Source of the DNA: Montifringilla adamsi
Lineage: Eukaryota > Chordata > Aves > Passeriformes > Passeridae
Assembly (NCBI GenBank): GCA_017590115.1
Contig: JAGGNK010011336.1
Location: 1,054,001 to 1,118,000 of the forward strand
Direction: 5' to 3'
DNA length: 64,000 bases
Positions 12,561 through 24,073 of the stretch are shown here, piece after piece (position 1 is the first letter of the stretch; each line of letters begins with the position of its first letter). Position numbers and translations under genes: made by a program. Below the pieces are notes generated by a model, which worked only from the letters and a program-made list of their open reading frames with translations, was not told the DNA's origin and searched no databases.

Positions 12561-14774
12561 TGCAAGCAGCTTAAAACTGGAGAGGAGCTGTTCTTTGTCT
12601 CACTTTTTTTTTTGCTAGGAGAAGGTGAGAGACTGAATGAGGAGAAGGGAGGAAGTGGCATGTGAATCATGCTAGCCTGGCAAATTTGTAATTCCTCTGT
12701 GGAAGTTGCTTCAGAAAGTGCTGAGATTTGAAGCGGAAACTATTTGGGATCTTCGCGTTATTTAAAAACTCTTTACTCTTAATAAGCTTTCTGTTTCTTT
12801 GTGGTGGTAATTAAAATCTCCTCTAAAAATATGCCAGAATCAACAAGAGATTTTCCAAGTCTCTGGTGTGTTTGGTTAGCAGGTATATGCCTGGCGCTCT
12901 GGGATCGCAGGCCTGACTGAGCAGTTGTGATGGCTGTGAACTGAACTATGAAGGAGACATTTGTCTTGGAGTGGGACCTTTTGTGTTAATCCTTCCAACC
13001 TTTATAGCCGAGCATTTCGGGATGATATTTAGTCAACGAATAACTTGTATTGTGCACTTGTGATCCCTCTCCATCAGAAATGGGTGACTGTGTGGAATAA
13101 CTATTAGTCTTAGATAAGAGCTATTTTATTTTTTATTCTTCCTGCACTGTGGCCATTTTTCTTCAGAGGCTGATGCTTTAGTAGCACATATTGTTTCTAG
13201 ATTGGGATTTATCCAAATAAAAATTTGGTATTCAGGAGATGAATGTCATTACATTGACTGTATCTGTTTATTTGTGCATGCAGTTGTTTTCTGTACATCC
13301 AAGATAAACATGTTATCAGAGTACTTCTGAGCACATATATTCATGTCTTAAAATTACACATACCAGTGAAGCTTCACTGTTGTCTGCACAGCCCAGACAC
13401 AGTAGGCACGGAGTACACAAACACAGTCACTGGTTTTGCTGCTTTACAAAAGGTATTTTTCTCCTCTGGCTGCCTTTTGCATGTCTCTGTGGTGTGAGTT
13501 GCTACATAAGATTGCTGGTTTTGGTTTTTGCTGCTACATCAGCCTTGGTATTTTAGCTGTTCGGGCTTGTGCTCTGCCTTGCTGAGGTTGTGCCTCCGTG
13601 TGAATTCTGTGAGTTACAAGGAGAACAGTCATGCTTTCAGACATGGGCACGGGACAACATTGCACAAAGGCGTATTTTGTGCTGCAGCATCTATTTTTAT
13701 TAGATGGTTAAAGTTTTTGCAACTTAAAACCAGTCATCCCTTAGTTGAGTCTTTGGTTTTGGGTTTCTTTGGCTTAAAAATATGTTCAAAACTTTACATC
13801 TTCACTAGAATCAAGAAAGCTGTGCTTCATTCTTTCACATGGCTGTTAAAGAGAAGACTGGTTTTTGATAAATGGGGAGTTCATTTGGTTTGGCAGTGGC
13901 CTTTAAACCAGGTATTCTGACCCCTAAATTACCTATGAATTTGAGGATCAGATTTGACTAATTTACTAACACTGAGCTGTTTAAGTGTTTAAACTTCCAT
14001 TACATTCAAGATGCCTGGTTAAAATTCTTGTGTCCCGTTTTGCAGCATGGTGCTAATTAAACGTAAAATCTGTCTTTAAACCAGAAATTGTACAGAAGCA
14101 AGTCACAACAAATCTTGTAGTGTTTTGTGTTCTGGCTGGAAATGGTATGAAGAACAGCTTTTAGATTTTTCTGGGATGTGTACCTGGATTTCACTGTCAG
14201 GGTTTAAAAACTATTTTCTTCTAAGTAAAGATTTCAAGTCACTGTACATAAAAGGAACAAAAGAGTTTTTTAACTTCTTTTAACGTCTCCAAATTTTTTT
14301 CCAAGTAATTCTTCTGTATTTTAGAGCTGCATATATCAGGAAAGAAAATAAATCCATGTTTATGTACAGTGCCTGTGGATTTTTTTACTGAAGCAAAGCT
14401 AATGGCTGTCAAAAAAACTTCTTTCTGAGCTTACTGCGATGTCTGGATTCTTTATAAGAGTGTACTAAAAATAAATAGTGGCAATCAGTCTCTGTTATGA
14501 TTTTAACTCAAAGTTTATATATCAAGGAACCCCAAATTTAGGTGCCTGAGCAAATTTTGACTGGAGAGCATCAAACCTGAACAGATTTTTGCTGTACGTG
14601 TTGTGAGCTTCTGCATTCCTGAGCTAATTGGATGTAAAGTGTCACGCAGAATTGTAGTATCTGTTGGTGAACCTGGGCAGACAATAATAATTACTAGGTT
14701 GAAGCTTGTTTTCTGTTGAAGCCCAAGAGTATACCCTAGTTTTTGTTTAGGATAGGTCTGGTTTAATGCTAGTT

Positions 14775-15040
14775 TACAATTATTACTCACGGGGCATTAT
14801 CATTTCAGATCTGTGCATCTACTTTTAAGGTACGCCAATTGCTGTAATTAATTAAAGTGCTGCAGATGCTGCTGGTTAAGCCAATTTAAAGAACAGAGCG
14901 TGAATTTCCAGTTATGTGAGCTAGATAATGATAATGCCTTAACGTGGCAGTCGCTCCTGTGAGCCAATTACTGCTCAGATAGCTGAAGCAGGGCTGTGGT
15001 TCACTCTCTGCCTCCGTCCATTCCGAGAAGACACGTCTCC
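14775..15040. promoter_or_regulatory. Possible conserved non-coding element
   Basis: This is a non-repetitive block with mixed composition. It contains GCTGTAATTAATTAAAG, two CCAATT boxes (14835 and about 14964), TAATGATAATG and a CAGATGCTG E-box-like stretch. Its texture (no repeats, evenly spaced short motifs) differs from the surrounding intron and looks like an enhancer. Inference only. Confidence 0.3.
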
Positions 15041-15999
15041 TTTTTTATGCCTTTTGCTGCTGAGTAATCTCAGTTTTCCTCCCTGGTTGTGGGGTGGTCC
15101 GACTGACAGCTTTTACTCTTAATAAGCTTAGAGGTAATAATCCCAGTCCTGTAGGTCACATGTACAATATGCCTTTTAGTTTCATTTTTTCCTGCTCTAG
15201 TTTTGCCAAAACATGAGGCTCTCTGTAATATTATACGGGTGCTGTTGCTGACTACCTGGGACTGAAGCACTACTTTCTGATAATTGATTAATGCATATGT
15301 CTCGTAAGTGCTTCCACATAACAATAATCATGAGATTAGGTCTGCTTATGTTTGTCAGGTTTTTTAGCTTTGTTTTATAAATTTGCTTTTATTGTGGAGT
15401 ATTTCAAAATATGGATGGATTGAGTATTAATTTAATTAGCACTGAGATTTTTTTCAAATCTATAAGTTACGTTAACTTCACAGGCAAGAAGTAGAGAAGA
15501 AAATACTCCCATTTGAGATATTCTGTGTTTATTAATTTATTCTTGTGTTTGTTTTAAATGGAAACATGATATATTAATAAACAAGCCGTCAGGAACACTT
15601 TTGCCTTTTGTACACGTGTGAACTTATTTCTAGGGGAGCTTTAGAATTGTTGACAGTGCTTGTGCCTGTAGCAGTCCAGGAATGTTCATGGGTAGCTGGA
15701 ATGTGGAGAATAACATCCTTTTAAAATAATGTGTAAAAACTAATTATTTGAAACTGGTAATTACTTTGTAGCGCTTATTTTTATGAGTTATAAATTGTGC
15801 AAGTCTAATAATAATAATAAATTTAGATAGTTTTGAAAAGAGAGAAGTGATGTAATACATGACATACCTGCTGTTTGACTTGCCAGTGCCCAATTTAAAG
15901 TTTCAGGCTTAGACTGGGGAGAACCTGTGCCATGAAACATTTCTGTATTTTCCAGGGCAGCTCTGTGACTTGTGCCAGGTATATTTGAGCAGGGCTGCT

Positions 16000-17390
16000 G
16001 GTGTGCCAATGCCCTCGGGAGTGGCAGCCCCTCAGCCCCTCCAGGGCTGAACCTGGAGGAAATGAGTGCACCCGAGTTCATATGCAAAGCGGGGAGAGAG
16101 TGGAATTTTCCCAGAACCGAAGCAGAAAGAACAGGTTTTCATCCTGGATCTGTAAAAGTAAAGCCTTAAAGGTCTGGGAGGCCTCAGGGAGCCTGGGGTA
16201 GATGCATGGAGAATGGGCCCTGGAGAGAAACAGGGGAACATTGTTTTGTAGTGGTTGAAGCTTGGGCCCAGACAGAGAAGGAGGAGGAAATTGGCTGCGA
16301 AGGAGAGTCCATAATTTCTGTGAGGGAGTGGAAGAGAACAGAGTGCACTACTTAGATGTCTCTGGCCTCATTCCAGAGAGTGGAAATAAAGACAAGAAAG
16401 TGCATGTGAGCATTTATTGCTTTGTCCTTTTGTGTGTTCTTATGTGACCTGAAGCAAAGGAAAAAAAAAGTTTTTGGAGCTCCTTAAAGAAAAAAAAAAA
16501 ATCTTTGTCTCAGTTCAACCATCCTCTGTCTGCAAGGACAGGGAGCTGAGTTCACACAGGCTGGAACAGGAAGAGTAAATCTCCACACAATACTACATAA
16601 AAATGTAACCCCATGTGATGGCTGAACCATTCTCAGTCTGCTGCTGTCAAAACAGGTGGTTTCTTGCTCCGTCCTCCCTGCTCCCCACTTTGTGGACAGC
16701 AGCCCTTCTGTGTGCCCATGCTGGTGCTCCCCTGGCCTTTGGTGAGCTCAGTCTGACCCAGCTGAAACACTGTGGGTTTTTTTTTTCTGGATGTGTTTTC
16801 TGCTGGTTTAGTGAAAAGAACTGGGTTGTGAAAGAAGAGCCAGGAAAGTGCCATGGCTGGTGCAAGGCAGGAGCCTGTGGCTGGAAAAGTGGGATTGGGT
16901 TTTGCTTTGGAGACAGGCGCTGTCTGATGGCTGCAGGCAGAGGTTGTTCCATTGTGCCTCTGCTCTGGGTGAGGCCCATGAGGAGGGATGGGTGTTCCTG
17001 GGACCCCCTCGTGCTTCTCGTGCCCTGCAGGAGCTCCCACCCTGTGCTGCAGCGTGGCTGCTCCACGTGGGCCTGGCTGCCTTCGCTGGCCATTCTTGTC
17101 CACTACCTGCGCCATATCAGTGCTGGAGGGACCTCCTCCAGATGGGTTACTGGGCTCTTCCAATACCAGTTAGCTCTTCCACTACTACTGGGCTCTTCCA
17201 ATGCCAGCTAGCAAGCATCTCCCTTCATGGGGAGCAGAGACCTTTTGCTCGCTCAGAGACCATGCATAACCTGCTTTGGCCGAATTTCCATCTGTTCTCT
17301 CCTGCTGTCCTCTCATCCAGCGCTGTGATATTTCAGGGGCACCTCCAGAAATCACCTTCTTCCATGTGGAGCACTAGCTGTCCTTCCTAA
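16000..17390. other. GC-rich patch with overlapping open frames
   Basis: The region is clearly richer in G and C than its surroundings. It carries long open frames on both strands (for example + 16615-17211 and 16848-17390, minus 16633-17163 and 16647-17093). Overlap of long frames on both strands and in several phases is expected when stop codons are scarce, and none encodes anything I recognise. It could be an old unclassified repeat or a gene-conversion-driven GC island. It contains a short tandem duplication at 17148-17213. Confidence 0.4.
17148..17213. repeat. Tandem duplication, 38-base period
   Basis: tactgggctcttccaat followed by R-ccag-Y-tagc occurs at 17148 and again at 17186, with two substitutions in the shared part. 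It lies inside the GC-rich patch. Confidence 0.85.
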
Positions 17391-19084
17391 GCCCAGCTTG
17401 TATCAAGAGTCCCTTGCTTTGGCTCTTTTAGCCTCTTGCTGTGCTAAGACTCTCTCTCCTTGGCAGTGAAATTGCAAACTCTAAGTTCATGCTTTCATTT
17501 TGGTGATGTGTAAGAAAGATACTGAACAGACTTATTTTTTGTGGCATAGGAACATTAGCAAAGGTTTTATAAGACCAACAATTGTTGTTGAAAGTTTAGA
17601 AAAGAATGAATGTGTGGCCAGACCTCCTCCTAACCCTGAGTAAGAGTTGCCCTTACTCTGTATAGTTTCACTAAAATAAATCCCCTCTTCCAAAAGTATC
17701 ACAACGCTCTACCTGCGTGCGTGTTTCTGTGGGCTCGTGTTTGTTTTCATGTGCTGTAAACCCCAAGATAGAATCTCCTGGTTTATAAGGGCTAATAATT
17801 TGTTCCCAAATTTAACAAGGTGCTTAATCACATGGCTTTCTTTAACTTGATTTAATTACAAGTAGGTTGTGTACTGAGAGTTAGGCTTGCACTTAAATAC
17901 CTTGTTTAACTGAGGTGCACCTTTTTGGTGTCACTCTGTCACTGTGTTTAAGGGACATGGGGAATTTATGGGCCTTACTGAGCAGCTATCCTGTGATAGC
18001 TGGGATCAGGGCTAAATTCTCAGTTATGAGTGGCTGTAAGACTTCTTCAATACCTCTTTATTTTGTTGAATTTTTGATGTAATAAAAGACAATTATGGTT
18101 TGTTGTCATCCTTAGTTTTGCAGTCTTTTTTTAAAAAAAGTTTTGCAATGCAAGTTATGTTTGAACAAATCAAATTGTGGGGCAGAACTTGAAAACTTGA
18201 AAATTCCTTTTTATTATATCCAATTTGAAATAACTATTGTTGTTTGTTAAGACTGCACCAGATTGCTTGGGACACAAAGCTCTCACTGCCCAATACGTAC
18301 TGAGAAGGAAAAAAAAAAAAAGCAGCTGTATCAAGTTTTTTTCAATTAAAAATCTGGAAAAACTTGTTTAAGAAACTATTAGCCCAAGAACATGCATCTT
18401 TTGTCAGTATAATATGCAGCTCTGAATACAACTCTTTTTATCAAGAGTGCAGTGTTTCATATTTAATCAACGTAAAATTGAGTGCTTCCCTCACATGAAT
18501 GTAACACAGATCAAGTCTCAGCCAAAGCAAATAAAAGAATGAATGCTTTGTTAATCATCCATAACTAATTTGTGCATACACAGAAAAAATGAAATCTGTT
18601 TTTGACAAGACCTTTTTCATAGGAACAGCAAGGGAGAATTGAACATGTAATGTGCATTAGTAATAGAGAATAGCAATGAGAAGATCTGAGATGTTTGCCT
18701 CAGATGACTTCAATTTCTAGATAGTAACAGTATTTAACAGAAACCTAAGGTAAGAGAAGGGTGGGTTTTCAGTTGTTTGTCCAAATGTAGTAAGACAAAT
18801 CTATGCTGAAGCAGACATAGATGGATTCTTGTATGCCTTGCCATATATTCATAAGTATTGCAGGGAACTGTGACAAACTCAGCTAATAGATAATACACAG
18901 TGAAGAAAATGTTAAATGCATTGCTTCTTTGCACAGGCAATATGATTGTGTTGCTCTGCTGACAGTGTGGTTATGGTTGATGGGGCAGCTTCATTACAAG
19001 CCCCTGTTTTCAGGCTATTGCAGCTTTAAAAAAAAAAAATTCACCCATTGGACTGAAATTTTCTATGCTTGTCAGCCTTGAGGT

Positions 19085-19157
19085 GAAATAGCTAAATGGA
19101 TTTCTTCTAACTTTGTACTTAAAGTAAAAAGTTAGAAGAAATCCATTTAGCTATTTC
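19085..19157. repeat. 73-base near-perfect palindrome (hairpin)
   Basis: The left arm 19085-19120 and right arm 19122-19157 are reverse complements at 35 of 36 positions. The single mismatch is G19115 against A19127, and only one base (19121) separates the arms. The outer 29 pairs (19085-19113 with 19129-19157) are perfect. Transcribed in either direction this folds into a shRNA-like stem. Complementarity stops abruptly at both ends, and no TIR family, target-site duplication or other copy is visible in the window. It lies in the EHBP1 intron, just after an A run at 19027-19039. Confidence 0.97.
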
Positions 19158-19175
19158 CTGATTGAAACAAATTTA

Positions 19176-19195
19176 GAGGGAGGGAGGGAGGGATG
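19176..19195. repeat. Short GGGA simple repeat
   Basis: About five units of (A)GGG immediately follow the 73-base palindrome. G-run spacing would allow a small G-quadruplex on the + strand. Confidence 0.8.
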
Positions 19196-19221
19196 GGCTT
19201 TCCAAAACTTGAGGTTTATGT

Positions 19222-20088
19222 TTATTGCTGAGATGCATTTTGAAATGCTTTTTGTTTATCCTTGCTGTTAACATGTATACTGTGTTGTTTATAAACATAG
19301 ACATAAATAAATAACTGCACCTGCACCACACACCATTCCCACTGCTGTGTGTGCACAGGGTGTGACAGCTGAGGTGTCTGACATGTGTGAGCATGTTCCC
19401 ATTCCAGCTTCACACAGATGTGAATTTTCAGCTGCCTCCCTTTTGCCCTGGTTGTATTCCCACCCTTTGCTCCCTGCTTCTTCCTGCTGACATCAGACTC
19501 AGCCCACCCGTCAGCAGGATGACGCTGGTGAGATCCGCGGAGCCTGAATTTTGTTCTCCTTCCTGAACTCTGCAGAGCAGCCTGCTGTGCACAGGAACCA
19601 TCCCCTGCCAGCCACTCTGCTCTGACATAACAGCTGGGAGGAGACTTGCAGATTGAATCTGTATCACTGAGGTTTTGCCTCTGATAGAGAACTGCAGGTT
19701 TGGATAATAGAAATAGTAATAAAGTGGCATGAGAGAATAATAATAAAGAATAGTAATAAGGTGTAAGAAAAAAAAATAGTAGTAAAGGGCGAGAGAACTG
19801 TCTGTTGGAATGGAGACCCTTCCTTGAAAAGCCAACTCTCCCAGAGTGGATGTTGTGATGAGGATCACAGCCATGGAGCTGAGGACAGTGGTGGCCTTGC
19901 AGTGTGTCCCCTTGGTGGCAGTGGGAGATACAGGGGGAGGGAAGAGCAACAGCAGGTCCAGCATTTTCTCTGTATTTTGAGGCATTCTCCAATTGTGTTG
20001 TGTCTGTTGTTGTTATGTATTCTGGTGATTTTGGCACATGCTGTGAACCTGTGAGCGAGATGCAAGAGAATAAAAAGAGCGCAGTCAT
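19222..20088 (-). other. 867-base open reading frame, coding status doubtful
   Basis: This is the longest open frame in the window: 288 codons starting at ATG at 20088. The predicted product matches no family I recognise. It has a hydrophobic stretch near residues 99-132 that comes directly from a TAA/TTA-rich low-complexity DNA run (19699-19790 on the + strand), and a Lys/Arg/Gln-rich second half. A second open frame of 185 codons overlaps it on the same strand (19428-19985), which argues that the locality is simply poor in stops. There is no upstream promoter signal, no splice context and no homology, so I treat it as probably non-coding. Its 3' end lies 65 bases from the palindrome. Confidence 0.2.
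19699..19790. repeat. TAA/TAG-rich low-complexity tract
   Basis: Repeated taataata, tagtaataa and agtagtaaa units form a degenerate trinucleotide microsatellite. It causes the Leu/Tyr/Phe-rich stretch in the minus-strand open frame. Confidence 0.8.
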
Positions 20089-23000
20089 GAATTTAATAAT
20101 GGAGATACATTAGTGCTGCAATAATATTGCTGACATGTTCACTTTGAAGAACATTGTGCTGTCTTTAATGAAGTGGTCTTTTAGCCTAACTCTGAGAAAT
20201 TCCCAAAGTGATCAGTCATTTGACCTGGAGTCTCTGGTTCTGCCCAGAGGAATGTTCATGGTGTGAGCATCACTGCTCAGCACACAGCCATCAGGCGTTA
20301 CAGACCATTCAGCCATTTGCTCTGGGCTCTTGCAGTTAAGGTTCAGCTTTCAGTACAAAAAAAATACAAAGTAAGAGTCAATAATATTGACACTCTGGCA
20401 GGCTTTTCTCTGTCGTAAGCCTTGCAAACTTTGTCATTTAACATTGTGCATTCGCTCTGTGGAAGTTATCCTCAGATGATAACAACTGGTTGATGACACA
20501 CTGCTATTTTAAAAATCCCATTTTAACAGGTTATATCTATGCTAAATAATTAAGTCTTTCTCTGGAAAGATGAATTAAAGTATGTAAGCTTGTTGGAGCA
20601 GTTAATCTTTTCACCTTGTTTCTTCTTTGAGGAGTTTTGCCTCAAACTTGCTTCCTTGTTGGAGATTACAAAGGAGCTGAATAATGTGCTTACATTTGCA
20701 AGTTTGTTTAAATAATCAAGAGTTAATTCTGGGGCCTCTATCACATATGCCTTCCTGCATGGTATTTGTTTCCTCAGGACAAGGTTTGTAGGTAGGCATG
20801 GCCTGAGGTGCAGAAACAGTTAATATTATATTGAATTCACATTAAATATTCACTCCTGAGCTTGAGGTATTATTTCAAACACACCTTTTTAACGTTCAGG
20901 ATTCTGGATATTTGTCTTGAAGTGACACCAAGACAGAGTAAGGAAATTTAGAGACTGGAATGGAAAGAGAAAAGAAGCTGAACTAACAATAAATCAGTAA
21001 TTAGTTTACCCTTAAAAAAAAAATTAGTCAATTATTTTTTGTTAAAGACTGACTCTGTTAGGGGACACTAGCTGGACATCTCTCTTTTGTAGCTATTTGA
21101 AGGTGCAGTAGCACCATTCTTGGAAGACCTCTGCACAAAGCAGAGGAGAGAATCATGATGATGGAGGCTTCCTGTCAGGCAAACTAGAGCTAAGTACCAG
21201 GCATTGGTAGGTGAGCTTAAACGTAAATGTTGTACCAGGTATTGCCTATTATTTTAAAACAAAACCAGAGAACAACCTGTGAGTCCCTTTAGTTGATACA
21301 TGAAAAAATGAGGAGTTACGAGTTGCTAAACAGTAAATAAAGTCATGGTTATGAAGTCAGCTACCCTGTCCTCCCCCTGGAACAAGGAGGTCACACAAAA
21401 TAAGAGTGTTTCTTACTCCAGTTTTTGCTAAAAGTTTAGGAGCTAAGTTCATCATCTGCTGTTTCTCCTTCTCTAACATTAGGTAAACTATCTGTATTTC
21501 TACTTTGTGTTGAAGCTAACTGTACAGAAGTACCACACAGTTATACAGCAAACTCTTCAAAAGCAGGGAGGAACATGAGCCCATCCTAGGGGAATGCTGT
21601 CTGCGAGTGCCTCAGCTGAAGCAGAGCATGGGAGCTGCTCCTGGAGGCAGAGGGCACAATGTGAGGGATACAGCTGCACACAGCTCCCAGGAAATGAAAG
21701 ACTGCTGTGTTCTGCTGAGCTGCCAGCCCTGTACGCAGTGCTTTTCTAACAGCCTCACCTGCCACGTGGCAGCAGCAGCTCAAGCCTGGACTTCCTTAAA
21801 TCTGCTCCTTTGAGAGGAGAGGTTTGAGGATTTAAACAGCCAGTTAATGATAATAAGTTTCTCTGCCAGCTTCAGCTGAACTTCCACAAGCTTGTGGCTT
21901 ATGTCCATGGCAAAGTAAAACTGTACAGGAGTTTACAGTAGGAGTTACTTTTACAGCTTTTGTTATATAAAAACGATTTCATCTTGATGTCTTTTGCTTA
22001 CTAATGATTACTATGTAGTAGTTCCCACAGGCTTGCACACAGCTGTACCCTGTGCCTTAGCAGACCTGGGGGAGATGGTCACATCCCTGGCTGCTGTAGC
22101 ATTTGGGGAAAGAAAAGGAGCAGACAGTCCCTAATGTGGAGTGATCCCAACAGCAGAGACTGAATGGCTGTGGAAGGGAAGCAGAACCATTGGGGCATTA
22201 GTGAGCTCAGCATGCTGGGATCTAGACTTTGCAGGAAAGGATGTCCTTTTATTGCTGCTAAGGGAAATAGGATAGTCTCATGTTCCAGGCTCTTGAGTTG
22301 TACAGCAAAGCTGTAGCTCTGCAAACACAAGCGAAAATTCATGTACTTTGCAAAGATACAGTAATGTTTTCATCTAGTGCAAGGACAGAGTTTAGCTGGT
22401 CAAAGGCATCTAACAGTAAATTTAAACCTGTCACTATAGAAGAAGAGAAACTTACACAGCATCTCTAGAAGAAGTGATCTGAAAGAACAAAAAAGCTACA
22501 AATACTAAAGTGAATGTTTCTCAAATCAGTTATCAACCTCCTATATACTTCTGTGGGAGAGTGTTCAGGAATAAAGCAATTGAAGGTGTCATAAATGGAT
22601 ACATAAAGCAGTTATCCACATCCTATGCAAGGTTCAGTATTTCAGGGGTTTGCTGCTTACTAAAACTACCCAGTTTACTTGTAATTTTTTCTCTGTTGTT
22701 CTTTTTAAGCAGCAAGCCCATTTTAGAAGGGGATACCTGTCTCATACAAATGATATATTAATAAATTGCTCAACTAAAATTTTAATCATGCACATACTTT
22801 GCCATCTGTCCAGTAGTTATCTAAGAAGCTTAATAATATTTTTTGCTAGAAAAACAGGACGTCTGAATTTTCTTGGTGTTATTCTGCATAGTGTAGATGA
22901 ATTACCTCTGTTTCTTAGGTATAGTTTCTTTTTCTAAACTTTGTGTCTGATGTTAATCATTGGAGATTTCCAGAGTCTGTGAATGCAGAGGATTAGCCTG

Positions 23001-23570
23001 GGAAGATGAAAGGTTTGTTGTTACCTACAGCACGTCAGTTGAGCACACCCACAGGTATGATTTTAGTCAGAAAGAACCTTTCACTACATACCTCAGTCTC
23101 TCGGGGTGCCACTGAAATCTCATGGGGCTGTAAGAAGACAGAATCTGAAGTAGCATATAGTGTTTTCTCTTTGCTTACTGAAATTATTGTCTCTGCTTGT
23201 GCTACATAAGAAACAATGTGTGGTGCTTCCAATATAATGATTCATCAATGTAGATGTGCTGTTAAAACCAGCATGTTTTTTAAGGAGTCTTCAAGCTTAA
23301 ACTTAAGATATGACCCGTATGATGAATAGTTTGTTACAAGGGCTTTGATTCTGGCAAGGACAAAGGTCACTTTGTGAGGATAACTAATATATAATTATGT
23401 CATTAAGGGTAGCTGTTTCAATTTTTAAAAATGTTTTGTTTCATTCCAAGTCCTCATGTCTAGGGCTCCAATGTTTCTGGTATGTGCAGAATTTTTTAGA
23501 CATTAAATTCTCCATTCAGATGCATTGTAATTATTAATAATGTTCTGGATATCTTGAACCATTATTTGCT

Positions 23571-24073
23571 TTTAAACAAGTTTTCAGCAGAGATTGTGCT
23601 GCCTTCATTCGGTCCTCCAAATCTCCCATCCGCCTGTCTAAATTATTTTAACTGACATAGTTTCTAATTTACTCTCTCCAGTTGAGAGAACTCCCTGTAG
23701 CTTGTCTATTTTAGCATTTAATTGCTGTATACTCTCCCAAATTAAATTCTGTAGTGATCCATTTTGCTCTGCTGGTGAAGCAGTGATCTTTTCATCTGAG
23801 CAAGATGGTGCGTGCGGCTCAGGCTCAGGGCTGCCCTCCCACGCCGGGAGAGGGAGAGCCTTGCAGCTCCTCTCTGCTGCTGGCTGGGGGCTGCAGGGGC
23901 AGGGGACAGCTTACCTCCAGAACAGTCTCCATTTAATTCTGAAGCCAAAGGAGCCATTGTTTCTCTCCATGAGTTTTTAGAGCTGGACAAATTGCTTTGT
24001 CAATTATTTTCTGCCAAAGTTTGCTCTTCCTTAAAATCTGCATATCTTTGTGGGCTTTTTAGCATTTGCTTTT
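23571..24073 (-). pseudogene. Degraded coding-like block with coiled-coil character, unidentified
   Basis: On the minus strand, 24073 to 23915 reads as 53 codons with one in-frame TGA (24000-24002). It is preceded by a pyrimidine tract and AG (24074-24075) and followed by a good donor (GGAG/GTAAG). A 119-base GC-rich segment (23796-23914), itself starting GT and ending AG, separates it from a second block starting at 23795. Removing that segment keeps the frame. The second block encodes a heptad-like pattern (for example NLIWESIQQLNAKIDKLQ), stops at 23638-23640, and continues one frame over with LDRRMGDLEDRM. One stop and one frameshift indicate decay. It could be a LINE ORF1-type coiled coil, another retroelement protein, or a fragment of a host gene; I cannot decide which. 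Confidence 0.4.

Noticed and set aside
13528..13920. 130-codon + strand open frame
   Set aside because: Composition matches the surrounding intron and no protein is recognised.
16615..17390. Long + and minus open frames of 148-198 codons in the GC-rich patch
   Set aside because: They overlap each other on both strands, show no known domain, and are explained by low stop-codon frequency in GC-rich DNA.
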